Shown one piece after another: positions 9,004 through 15,902 of a DNA stretch of 64,000 nucleotides. The translations under genes and the position numbers were made by a program. The DNA lies in NCBI GenBank assembly GCA_016195985.1, contig JACPYP010000006.1, forward strand, positions 87,639 to 151,638. Reading direction: 5' to 3'. Each line of letters opens with the position of its first letter. Position 1 is the first letter of the stretch. The notes below the pieces were generated by a model, which had not been told where the DNA came from, made no database searches, and saw nothing but the letters and a program-made list of their open reading frames with translations. The stretch comes from Acidobacteriota bacterium (GTDB taxonomy: Bacteria > Acidobacteriota > Holophagae > Holophagales > Holophagaceae).

Positions 9004-9782
9004 CAGGGCGCCCCGAACCCGTGCTTGGCCAGCAGGGCCTGGCCCTCGGCGCCGGTGAGGAAGGCCCGGAAGGCCCGGGCCAGCTCCGGATTCGAGGCGC
9101 GCTTCAGGATCACGCCCGCCTGCCGCAAAGGCGGATAGGCCGAACTGGGCACTTTCCAGATCAGGCCAGCCTGGCGCAGGGCCGGATGGTCGGCCTGGGA
9201 GAAGGAGATGAGCCCGGCCTCTGCTGCGCCTGCCTGGAGAAACTGCGCCGCCTGGGCGATGTTGTCCGCAAAGACCAGCCGGGATTTCACGGCCTCATGG
9301 AGGCCTGCCTGCCGCAGGGCCGCCTCCCCGGCCCGTCCGTAGGGCGCCACCTGGGGATTGGCTGTGGCGATCTTCTTCACCCGGGCGTCGAGGAGCAGCC
9401 TGAGGCCGTCCTTGGCGGGATCCAGGCCCAGATCCCTGCGCACCCAAAGCGTCAGGGCGCCGGTGGCGTAGGGGAAGGGCCCTTCCGGGGTGGCCAGTCC
9501 GGCCTTCTGCACCTGCTCGGGAAAACCGGTGTCGGCGGCGAGGAACACATCAAAGGGCGCCCCCTGCTGGATCTGGGCCGTGAGACTCCCGGAGGCGCCG
9601 AAGGAAAGCTGCAGCCGGGCCCCGGGGTGGCTCGCCTCGAAGCGGGCCTTGAGCTCTTCCAGCACGCCGCGGAGATCCCCGGCGGCGGCGATGGCCAGCG
9701 GAGCGGATGCGCTCTGCGCATGGAGCCGCCCGAAGCAGCCCAGGCACACAGCCAGGACGGCGGTCAGAAGGCTGCGGAGCAT
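9003..9782 (-). CDS. modA: Molybdate ABC transporter substrate-binding protein
   Basis: Periplasmic molybdate-binding protein, 259 residues. The ATG at 9782 has GGGAGG four bases upstream and gives a signal peptide (MLRSLLTAVLAVCLG, cleavage near HAQS). A longer frame from 9827 lacks these features. After the signal comes LAIAAAGDLRGVLEELKARFE and then FGASGSLTAQIQQGAPFDVFL, the typical ModA oxyanion-binding and lobe I sequences. First gene of the modABC operon. The 99 bp upstream hold no clear ModE-type palindrome. Confidence 0.95.
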   Translation of the reverse strand: MLRSLLTAVLAVCLGCFGRLHAQSASAPLAIAAAGDLRGVLEELKARFEASHPGARLQLSFGASGSLTAQIQQGAPFDVFLAADTGFPEQVQKAGLATPEGPFPYATGALTLWVRRDLGLDPAKDGLRLLLDARVKKIATANPQVAPYGRAGEAALRQAGLHEAVKSRLVFADNIAQAAQFLQAGAAEAGLISFSQADHPALRQAGLIWKVPSSAYPPLRQAGVILKRASNPELARAFRAFLTGAEGQALLAKHGFGAP

Positions 9783-9881
9783 GAAACCTCCCGGGCTTTT
9801 GGGGTGAAAGGTTGTTATCCCACACATCCCCGGGCTTGGAAACTCACTCTTGAGCTTGGGCGCGTTCCTAGTCCTTCTGCC

Positions 9882-10262
9882 CTAGTTCTGCTGCGAGGCC
9901 ACGGCGGCGGTGATCCAGGCTTCGAGCGAGGCCTGGGCGTCGTCATCCATGCCCAGGAACTGGATGCCGATGCCCACCATTTCGAGAGGGTCCCCCACGA
10001 GGCGGCCACCCAGCACGTAGGAGACCGCGGCGATGATGGGCTGCTTGGGCAGTTCGGGATGCAGCAGCACCAGGCCCTCCAGGACCGCGCCCCGCTCGAA
10101 CAGACGGGCATCCCGCATCCCCACCAGGGCGAAGCAGCCCCCGGTGCTCAGGTTGGTGATACGGACCTCCTGGTAGGCATGTCCCTTCAGAGTAAAGGAG
10201 ATGCCGAATTCAGGGCCGACGATGATGCGGCGGGTATCGCGTCGATCAGCGAAGGTGCTCAT
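9882..10262 (-). CDS. PilZ-domain protein
   Basis: A 126-residue protein with the PilZ fold from end to end: RRDTRR near residue 7 (the arginine-rich c-di-GMP-binding element RxxxR), NLSTGGCF near 37 (the (D/N)xSxxG element) and GIGIQFLGMDD near 97. Single-domain PilZ proteins bind cyclic di-GMP and relay it to motility or exopolysaccharide machinery in the cytoplasm. GGAG lies five bases before the ATG. It is 99 bp upstream of modA on the same strand but is functionally unrelated as far as I can see. The motAB, CheZ-like and mglAB genes in the window are possible targets of the same signalling; that link is inference. Confidence 0.85.
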   Translation of the reverse strand: MSTFADRRDTRRIIVGPEFGISFTLKGHAYQEVRITNLSTGGCFALVGMRDARLFERGAVLEGLVLLHPELPKQPIIAAVSYVLGGRLVGDPLEMVGIGIQFLGMDDDAQASLEAWITAAVASQQN

Positions 10263-10380
10263 TCAGACTCCACATGCTGGGAAATCCTTGCTTGGGTATC
10301 GGATGCTCCCAGGATAGACTGGATTTTCTGATCGGCCTGAACCCACCGGGGGACAGGGCGGATTCCAAGGATCCGGCCCT

Positions 10381-10399
10381 GACGGCGTAGGACGCCGTC
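10381..10399 (+). other. Leader hairpin upstream of rplI
   Basis: GACGGCG and CGCCGTC pair around a 5-base loop about 75 bp before the rplI start. No T-run follows, so it is a leader structure rather than a clear terminator. Function unknown. Confidence 0.3.
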
Positions 10400-10475
10400 T
10401 CACCCACGCGGAGACAACGCGAGCACCACAGCGCTGGCCGGAACCAACCCCACTTTCATCCCACTGGGAGAATCC

Positions 10476-10928
10476 ATGGAAATCCTTCTGATCGAGAACG
10501 TCACCCATCTGGGCGTGCGCGGCGATGTCGTGAACGTCAAGGATGGCTACGCCCGCAACTTCCTCCTGCCCCGCAAGATGGCCCTGCCTGTCACCGCCGG
10601 CAACAAGCGCCAGATCGAGCTGGAAAAGGTCCGCGCCGAGAAGCTCCGCGCCAAGGAACTGGCCGACGCCAAGAGCCTGGCCGAGAAGCTGGAAGCCATC
10701 AGCCTCGCCGTGGCCAAGAAGGCCGGCGAGAACGGCCACCTCTTCGGTTCCGTCACCAACGCCGATGTGGCTGAGCTCTTCAAGGGCAAGGGCTTCACCC
10801 TGGACCGCCGCGACATCACCGTGCCCCACATCAAGGATGCCGGCACCTACGTGGTCGACGTGCGCCTGTACAGCGGCGTCCACGCCAAGGTCAATCTGGA
10901 AGTCAGCGCCGCCGCGACCGCTGAGTAA
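10476..10928 (+). CDS. rplI: 50S ribosomal protein L9
   Basis: L9 binds domain V of 23S rRNA and protrudes from the large subunit. The product is 150 residues, standard length. The N-terminal domain is clear: MEILLIENVTHLGVRGDVV followed by VKDGYARNFLLPRKMA. A long charged connecting helix (QIELEKVRAEKLRAKEL) and the C-terminal domain follow. GGGAG precedes the ATG by five bases. L9 is often encoded with rpsF and rpsR, but here it stands alone on this side and is followed by an HU gene, so the usual cluster is rearranged. Confidence 0.97.
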   Translation: MEILLIENVTHLGVRGDVVNVKDGYARNFLLPRKMALPVTAGNKRQIELEKVRAEKLRAKELADAKSLAEKLEAISLAVAKKAGENGHLFGSVTNADVAELFKGKGFTLDRRDITVPHIKDAGTYVVDVRLYSGVHAKVNLEVSAAATAE

Positions 10929-10954
10929 GCTCTGCCCCCACAGTTCCCATCCGG

Positions 10955-10974
10955 CCGGCGCCGCGGGGCGCCGG
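10955..10974 (+). other. GC-rich hairpin between rplI and the HU gene
   Basis: CCGGCGCC and GGCGCCGG pair around GCGG. No T-run follows. It could attenuate or process the rplI-HU transcript. Confidence 0.35.
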
Positions 10975-11032
10975 TCCACGGGATTCGCGCGCAGCCGGGA
11001 ATCCCGCCCATTCCATTCCAAGGAGTCCATCC

Positions 11033-11332
11033 ATGGCCAAGACCTCTTCCAAGCCTGAAACCCTCGGCATCGCTGAACTCGCCGCCAACCTCGCGGAGGC
11101 CCAGGATCTCTCCAAGGCCCGCGCCAAGGCCATCCTGGACGGCGTCCGCGACCACATCGTCGAGACCCTGCTCTCCGGCAACCGCGTGAACCTCTTCGGC
11201 CTCGGCACCTTCGAAGTGCGCGCCACCAAGGAGAAGATGGGCCGCAACCCCAAGACCGGCGAAAGCATCCAGATCCCCGCCGGCCGCAAGGTCGTCTTTA
11301 AGACTGCGAAAGGCCTGAAGGATCAGATGTAA
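11033..11332 (+). CDS. HU-family DNA-binding protein
   Basis: A 99-residue nucleoid protein of the HU/IHF fold, starting at an ATG with AAGGAG seven bases upstream. An N-terminal extension of about 10 residues (AKTSSKPETL) precedes the helical dimer domain. The beta-arm region is recognisable as NLFGLGTFEVRATKEKMGRN and then PKTGESIQIPAGRKVVFKTA, the conserved HU/IHF signature. It binds and bends DNA as a dimer. A stem-loop with T-rich tail 80 bp downstream ends the transcript. Confidence 0.93.
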   Translation: MAKTSSKPETLGIAELAANLAEAQDLSKARAKAILDGVRDHIVETLLSGNRVNLFGLGTFEVRATKEKMGRNPKTGESIQIPAGRKVVFKTAKGLKDQM

Positions 11333-11400
11333 CCGACCGCCGGGTGACGGAGGACGCGCCGGTGGCGCGTTCGGAGTCGGGGCCCGGCGAGGAGGTTATG

Positions 11401-11443
11401 CCACAGACGCAGAAGGCCGCCGAAAGGCGGCCTTCGTCGTTCA
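11401..11443. repeat. Direct repeat, left copy, flanking low-GC scar
   Basis: This 43-base stretch recurs at 12633-12664 with an 11-base deletion that removes one hairpin arm and the loop. Outside the deletion, 31 of 32 positions agree. The two copies bracket a region with a low-GC gene and an IS110 remnant. Confidence 0.7.
11412..11440 (+). terminator. Terminator after the HU gene
   Basis: GAAGGCCGCC and GGCGGCCTTC form a 10-bp stem with a GAAA tetraloop, followed by GTCGTT. It lies inside the left direct repeat. Confidence 0.75.
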
Positions 11444-11593
11444 GGAGAGACGACCTTGCGGCCGTGCAAGGTTCGCTTCACGATCCGACCGCAGCCGCAG
11501 ACAAGGGAGGAGCGGGCCGCAGCGGCGAAGCCGATGCGGGGGCGCAACCCCGAGGGCCGGAGGCCCGAGCCAGGACCGACCGCGCCACTCATT

Positions 11594-11968
11594 TCATTTG
11601 GACCCAGCCTTTTTCAGCCGGTCAGCCAAGAATATTGCGGCTTGAAGAGGGGCGGCTCCAAGGAATAGCAGCTGATGGAGTCGAGGTTCGATTTTTAAGC
11701 GGCGGCCACCCCAGTACGAGGTGCCCATATAGGCCAAAACTGACACCACAAGGAGAATCGGGGAATCTGTGATGGCGGCAGGGAGAAGAAAGAGAATCGT
11801 GGCTATCCAGAAGACGAACGAAAAAAACAGCCAACCCGTGAATATGGTGAAAAGTCTGAAGCACAAAGAGAGAGTGAACGTTGACTTTAAGGCATTAAGG
11901 GTGGGCATCGAGAAGAAGACACATAGGGCTGCACAGCTGATGACAAGCCATCCAAAGAAAAAAAACAT
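11594..11968 (-). CDS. Hypothetical membrane protein in low-GC scar
   Basis: Starting from the ATG at 11968, the product is 124 residues with three hydrophobic stretches (about residues 2-20, 30-60 and 66-80) and a basic C-terminus (RLKKAGSK). A longer frame opens at 12145, but its first 59 residues look non-protein-like. Base composition of roughly 11600-12060 is clearly poorer in G+C than the neighbours, which suggests acquired DNA. There is no good Shine-Dalgarno sequence. I do not recognise the family; it may be an orphan cassette gene or a decaying fragment. Confidence 0.4.
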   Translation of the reverse strand: MFFFFGWLVISCAALCVFFSMPTLNALKSTFTLSLCFRLFTIFTGWLFFSFVFWIATILFLLPAAITDSPILLVVSVLAYMGTSYWGGRRLKIEPRLHQLLFLGAAPLQAAIFLADRLKKAGSK

Positions 11969-12223
11969 TGCGATGTTATGTACCAACGTTGGTAATCCTT
12001 TTGGCGGTGACAAGCTGAGCTTAACCGGCGGGCGAACAATGTGGCGTGTTTGAAAACAAGGTCCCGGAAGCTTTTCCTGCGCGGGCAAATGATCGCACGA
12101 GCACGACACGGGCCAAGAGCGCAACGGAAGCGCCGTGGCCGGCACACAAGTTGCGGCCCCGCGAAGCTTTGTCCCGCGTCGTGTCCGTGCTGTGTGGCTC
12201 CGCAGTGCCGGAGAAGCAGGTCA

Positions 12224-12603
12224 TCAGGCTGGCTGAGGAGAATGGGGTTTGTGCTGGATCAGGACGGCCCTCATGACCTGGGCTCGTTTCCTCATCAGGG
12301 CGCCGAGGGCGTATTCTTGGGTTTCCCCTGGTTCACCAGATGGCGGTAGAAACTCCCGAGGGGTATGGCGGTTCGGTTGGCCGAGACGGCGGCCATGTGG
12401 AGGACCGTCCGGACGTGAACCCCTCCAATCTGGCACATGCGGGTGCGCCCCCGGACGCTGCTGCCCGAGTCGTAGCGGCGAGGAGAGACACCCACGAAGG
12501 CGGTCAGTTGCCGTCCGCGCTGGAAAGCACGCAGGTCTCCGGCTTCGCCCAGCAGGGTGGGGTCGCTTTGAAGCGTCATCGAATCGCCTAGATTCAGTGG
12601 CAA
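12224..12603 (-). pseudogene. IS110-family transposase remnant, frameshifted
   Basis: Only the C-terminal transposase domain is left. It begins near GEAGDLRAFQRGRQLTAFVG, continues with SPRRYDSGSSVRG, HMAAVSANRTAIPLGSFYR and NQGKPKN, then loses frame. The adjacent frame carries on with ALGALMRKRAQVMRAVL to a stop at 12224. Both halves together match the pattern of IS110/IS116/IS902 C-terminal domains (GD..F, AF.G..P, SG, K-ALGA..RK). The frameshift lies near 12313. The N-terminal DEDD catalytic domain is absent, so the copy is dead. IS110 elements lack long terminal inverted repeats, so the original ends cannot be placed. Confidence 0.8.
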
Positions 12604-12632
12604 ATTCTACGACTTCGTCAAAAGGTCCGAAT

Positions 12633-12664
12633 CCACAGACGCAGAAGCCGGCCTTCGTCGTTCA
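12633..12664. repeat. Direct repeat, right copy
   Basis: Partner of 11401-11443 with an 11-base internal deletion that destroys the hairpin. It lies 20 bp downstream of the AraC/GyrI gene stop. Confidence 0.7.
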
Positions 12665-12684
12665 TGCGAGGCAGCAGCGAACGC

Positions 12685-13632
12685 TTACAGGGGCCTCACG
12701 GGGAAGCAGATCTCCAGCTCGAAGCGACCTTCGAGATCCGTGTCGGGATTGTTCAGGTAGATCTCCAGGGCCGGACGCCCGTCGGGTTGGTAGCCGCTGC
12801 CAGGAAGCCAGTCTCCGACGAGGGTCTCCCAGGGACCGGCGTATTCGTGGAGGAGCACGCGAACTCTCGCGATGGCGTAAAGACCGCCCTCCAGAGGCTT
12901 GATGCCGATGAGTCCATCCGGAGCTGTGCCAGGGGGCACGGTGAGCGCCACTTCCAGGCGCTGCTTCGCGGCAGGCGTGAGGTTGGGGTTGTCCTGGAAG
13001 AGGCTGAGGTAGCGGGCCTCTGGGCCCATGAGGCCGCGGGGTCCAGCCCATGCGAAAAGCTGGTCGAAAAGGCGGCGGAACAGCGCAGCGTCGCCTTTGT
13101 ACGAACCGATGTGCCGGATGTAGGCGAGGGTGGCAGATTCCAGGCGGCGCACCTGGACGTCGATGGGAAAGCGTGCCATGAGGATCTCCGATGGGCGGGC
13201 CGTCGGGCCCGGCTCCGCTGAGGATCCATGAGGAGCCTCCTCCCCCGCTTTCCACGCGTTGCGGTTCGTTTGACAGATCTTGCGTTTCCGCCATTCGCTG
13301 GCTGACAGGCCGTAGGCCTGCTTGAAGGCCCGGGCGAAGGCGCTGGAGCCGGAGAAGCCGCAGTCCAGGGCGATTTCGGTGATGGTTTTGCGATGGTCGA
13401 AGGTCAGCAGCTTGGCGGCGCGCTCCAGCCTCAGGCGGTGGATGTGGGCCTGGAGCGTCTCGCCCATCCAGGCGGAGAAGAGCCGGTGGAAGTGGAACGG
13501 GCTGAAGCAAGCGACGGCCGCGAGCCGCTCCAGATCCAGCAGCTCGACGAGGTGGGCTTGGATGTGATCCACCACCCGGTTCATGCGGGCGGCGTACTCG
13601 CGGCGCGTGGTCTCGGAGGCCCCTTCAGTCAT
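12685..13632 (-). CDS. AraC-family regulator with GyrI-like domain
   Basis: A 315-residue protein. Residues about 10-110 hold the double helix-turn-helix of AraC/XylS proteins (VVDHIQAHLVELLDLERLAA, FHFHRLFSAWMGE, ITEIALDCGFSGSSAFARAF). Residues about 155-315 form a GyrI/SbmC-like effector domain (VQVRRLESATLAYIRHIG, then GLYAIARVRV and LEIYLNNPDTD). This architecture is shared with Rob- and SoxS-related regulators that bind small, often toxic, ligands. The ligand here is unknown. No target gene is obvious; the next gene upstream on the same strand is ferritin, 92 bp away. Confidence 0.88.
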   Translation of the reverse strand: MTEGASETTRREYAARMNRVVDHIQAHLVELLDLERLAAVACFSPFHFHRLFSAWMGETLQAHIHRLRLERAAKLLTFDHRKTITEIALDCGFSGSSAFARAFKQAYGLSASEWRKRKICQTNRNAWKAGEEAPHGSSAEPGPTARPSEILMARFPIDVQVRRLESATLAYIRHIGSYKGDAALFRRLFDQLFAWAGPRGLMGPEARYLSLFQDNPNLTPAAKQRLEVALTVPPGTAPDGLIGIKPLEGGLYAIARVRVLLHEYAGPWETLVGDWLPGSGYQPDGRPALEIYLNNPDTDLEGRFELEICFPVRPL

Positions 13633-13724
13633 GATCCCACCCTAGCAGCGGCAGGTTGGCCCTTCAGGAGCCAACCCGCCACCCCGGCGGAAGCAGGCAG
13701 GACGAGCCGCCGGCGTTTCCGCCG

Positions 13725-14219
13725 CTACCGGACCGTGCGCTTCCCCATCTTGGAATCCAGGTACCAGATGGCCCCTCCCTGGTCGCCCACGGCGTGGAGG
13801 TGGTCCACGATCTCGCCGACGCGGGCCTCTTCCTCCACCTGCTCCGTGACGTACCACTGGAGCGCGATCTCGCTGGCGTAGTCCTTTTCGGCCCGGGCCA
13901 GCTCGAACAGGGCGTTGATCCGCACGGTGATCGCCTTCTCGTGGGAGAGAATGGCCTCGAAGACCTGGATGACGCCGCCGAACTCGACGGGAGGCGCATC
14001 GATGGCTTGAAGCTCCAGCTTGCCCCCGCGGTCGAGCACGAAGTCGATGAGCCGGGCGGCATGGGCCGTTTCCTCCGAGGCCTGCACCTTGAGCCACTGG
14101 GCGAAGCCCTTGAAGCTCTTCCCGGTGCAGTGGGCGCTCATGGCCAGGTACAGCTGGGCCGAGAACTGCTCCAGGTTGATCTGCGCGTTCAGCGCGCGCT
14201 GCATGGTTTGGCTGATCAC
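13725..14219 (-). CDS. ftnA: Non-haem ferritin
   Basis: Iron-storage protein of 164 residues from a GTG at 14219, which has AGGAGG four bases upstream; the next ATG (14204) would leave a 19-base gap to that site. The four-helix ferritin fold is visible: INLEQFSAQLYLAMSAHC (Glu of site A), VQASEETAHAARLIDFV (EExxH ferroxidase ligands), FEAILSHEKAIT and WYVTEQVEEEARVGEIVD. These supply the di-iron centre. The subunit would assemble into a 24-mer in the cytoplasm and oxidise and store Fe(II). It follows the haem-protein-like gene by about 50 bp on the same strand, so both may be iron-regulated. Confidence 0.92.
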   Translation of the reverse strand: MISQTMQRALNAQINLEQFSAQLYLAMSAHCTGKSFKGFAQWLKVQASEETAHAARLIDFVLDRGGKLELQAIDAPPVEFGGVIQVFEAILSHEKAITVRINALFELARAEKDYASEIALQWYVTEQVEEEARVGEIVDHLHAVGDQGGAIWYLDSKMGKRTVR

Positions 14220-14266
14220 GATGCCTCCTAGGTGGGCTGGAGTGTAGCTCTTCGCGGGGTGTTTCG

Positions 14267-15280
14267 TCAGTGGAATCGTTGCGCCTCGAAGCGCCCGATG
14301 AGGCCCTGCCAGCCCTGCTGAACCACGGGGCATGGATCTTCCGGGCCCGACAGCGCCAACACCTGATCGCCGTTGGCGTCGTAGCACTCGAAACGCAGGC
14401 GTTCCGTCTTCGCGGGCGGCTGCGCCACGAGCCAGGTGCTGGCGATGTTCCCGGGGCATAGGGTCAGAAGCGTCTGGGCCATCCGGATCTCCCATTCCCG
14501 GGGCCCCTTGTCGAACCCGCTGATGCGGGATTCCAGCGCCTGGATGCAGTGCCGGTTCCCCAGACGGACGTGGAGGGGAAGGCCCGATTCCGCAATGTCC
14601 CCGACGAAGGCGCCGAAGCAGTGGAGGTCGACCGGCGTGGTGAAGAGGCCCTCCATGGCTCTGAGGGCCGTCACCCGTTTCACGCCGAGGGGTTCCAGGC
14701 GGAGCTCCAGGTCCCGTTCGGACCCGGCCTCGCACCAGGCTTCCTTCAGCAGCCAGGCCGGGCAGGCTCCGCCCTCCTGGCGCTCTGGCGGATCCGGCAA
14801 GGCCTGGAGGCAGTTCCAGCAGCCCCGGTGCCGGCAAATGAGATCGATGAACCCCTCCCAGGCGCCGGAATCCCAAAGGGTGATCTGGTGGGCCAGCTGG
14901 CCCGTTTCGCCATAGAAGAGCAGGCAGGGCGGCGTGTCGGTGAAATCCTGGCCCCGGTTCAGGACGGCCACGGAATGCCGCCAGGACTGATCCAGCCACC
15001 GCAGCCCTCCCCCATCCCCGAAGATCGCCGTTCCTTCGGGCCAGGGCCGGATGTCCCTCACCCGTTCCCGGCGCGTGCAGGAGACCGCGCCGTTTCCGGT
15101 GGTGTAGTCGGCGGAACCCAACGCCGGCAGCTCATCCAGGATCGCCCACGCCTGCCGTTGCAGCGGCAGGATCCGCACATCCTTCCGCCGCCGGAGGTTT
15201 TCAAGGTCGGAGGCGCTCCGCCCGGCTAAGCCGCCTGGGCATCCAAGGAACGACGCGATCCAGCGGTCCTCATTGGTCAT
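14267..15280 (-). CDS. HemS/ChuX-like haem-utilisation family protein (tentative)
   Basis: A 337-residue protein from an ATG at 15280 with GGGAGG six bases upstream. The C-terminal half resembles the HemS/ChuS hemin-degrading family: DLHCFGAFVGDIAESGLP, LGNRHCIQALESRI, then IASTWLVAQPPAKTERLR and ECYDANGDQVLAL, which parallels the IASAWLV-KP-LE-YDA pattern of HemS. The N-terminal half (residues 1-150) gives only weak similarity, although NRGQDFTDTPPCLLFYGE could be the matching strand of a duplicated domain. If correct, it binds or cleaves haem in the cytoplasm and passes iron to the adjacent ferritin. A short ORF overlaps its start and a palindrome lies further upstream. Family assignment is from pattern only. 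Confidence 0.55.
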   Translation of the reverse strand: MTNEDRWIASFLGCPGGLAGRSASDLENLRRRKDVRILPLQRQAWAILDELPALGSADYTTGNGAVSCTRRERVRDIRPWPEGTAIFGDGGGLRWLDQSWRHSVAVLNRGQDFTDTPPCLLFYGETGQLAHQITLWDSGAWEGFIDLICRHRGCWNCLQALPDPPERQEGGACPAWLLKEAWCEAGSERDLELRLEPLGVKRVTALRAMEGLFTTPVDLHCFGAFVGDIAESGLPLHVRLGNRHCIQALESRISGFDKGPREWEIRMAQTLLTLCPGNIASTWLVAQPPAKTERLRFECYDANGDQVLALSGPEDPCPVVQQGWQGLIGRFEAQRFH

Positions 15281-15428
15281 GACGCGCCTCCCGCGGCGAG
15301 CCGGATTCCTCCCCGATGGCCCCGGAAACCTCCGGCGCCCCTTCCCCCGGGCGCTGCGCACAGGGGCCGGATTCGCCCGGCAGCATCAGGACGCGCAGGG
15401 TTCCTACGGGACCACGGATGCGGATCAT
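15270..15428 (-). CDS. Short ORF ahead of HemS-like gene, 52 residues
   Basis: An ATG at 15428 preceded by GAGGAGA opens a 52-codon frame that ends 11 bases inside the HemS-like gene, in a different frame. It begins MIRIRGPVGTLRVLMLPGE and ends with a charged tail. This is the place where a small HemP-type protein often sits, but the sequence lacks the HemP core. It could be a coupling leader or a genuine small protein. Not recognised. Confidence 0.4.
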   Translation of the reverse strand: MIRIRGPVGTLRVLMLPGESGPCAQRPGEGAPEVSGAIGEESGSPREARHDQ

Positions 15429-15494
15429 CGGATCTCCTCTCAGAGGCGTCGTCAGCCAGGCAGATCCTGGCGGGGAGGTTCGGAACTGAATGTA

Positions 15495-15521
15495 TCATAC
15501 TGAGATTAAGTCTCAATATGA
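15495..15521. promoter_or_regulatory. 27-bp palindrome, candidate iron-type operator
   Basis: TCATACTGAGA and TCTCAATATGA form 11-bp arms with one mismatch around TTAAG. The core TGAGATT-A-AGTCTCA has the 7-1-7 layout of Fur boxes and matches 10 of 14 consensus positions by eye. It lies about 70 bp upstream of the short ORF that leads into the haem/ferritin genes. Confidence 0.5.
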
Positions 15522-15902
15522 TTTAAATCACATCCCTCTTCCCGGTCCATCGACTATCGAGTCTTTTAAGAGAGGTCTGAATGGAGGATTATCCATGTTT
15601 CATATGGTGTATATCTTTATTCGAATAAATAAATTAAAGAAATAATGATGGCGCTTTTATGCAACCGCAATAGATGAGAGCTAAGCATGCCAGGATCCAC
15701 CTTGTGCAAAGGCGGCTCAAATTCAAGCCCCTCCACCCAGAAGCCGTAACGTGCTTAGTTGAAAACACTGAACATTATAGTGTGAATTGTCGTCGTTATT
15801 CCTGGCGTGGTGGGCTTGACACCGCTTCCGCCTGAGCCCTGGACGCGAGTTTTGATCGCCCTCGGATGGCCGGAGAGGCCGCCGGGGAGGAAGCGGAACG
15901 CC
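15522..15902. other. AT-rich intergenic region
   Basis: No gene seen. The stretch 15590-15660 is markedly A+T rich with runs such as AATAAATAAATTAAAG, which would suit promoters for either flanking gene. A small imperfect dyad surrounds AACATTATAGTG near 15770. Nothing else is supportable. Confidence 0.4.

Noticed and set aside
9783..9881. ModE box or molybdenum-cofactor riboswitch before modA
   Set aside because: No ModE palindrome or conserved cofactor-riboswitch stems can be seen in the 99-bp gap.
11969..12223. Integron attC site near the low-GC gene
   Set aside because: A GTTAAGC-like core is present on the minus strand, but no matching RYYYAAC partner and no integrase were found.
15270..15428. 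HemP-type haem-uptake protein
   Set aside because: Position and size fit, but the conserved HemP core with its Arg-Leu-Lys pattern is absent, so it is left as an unnamed short ORF.
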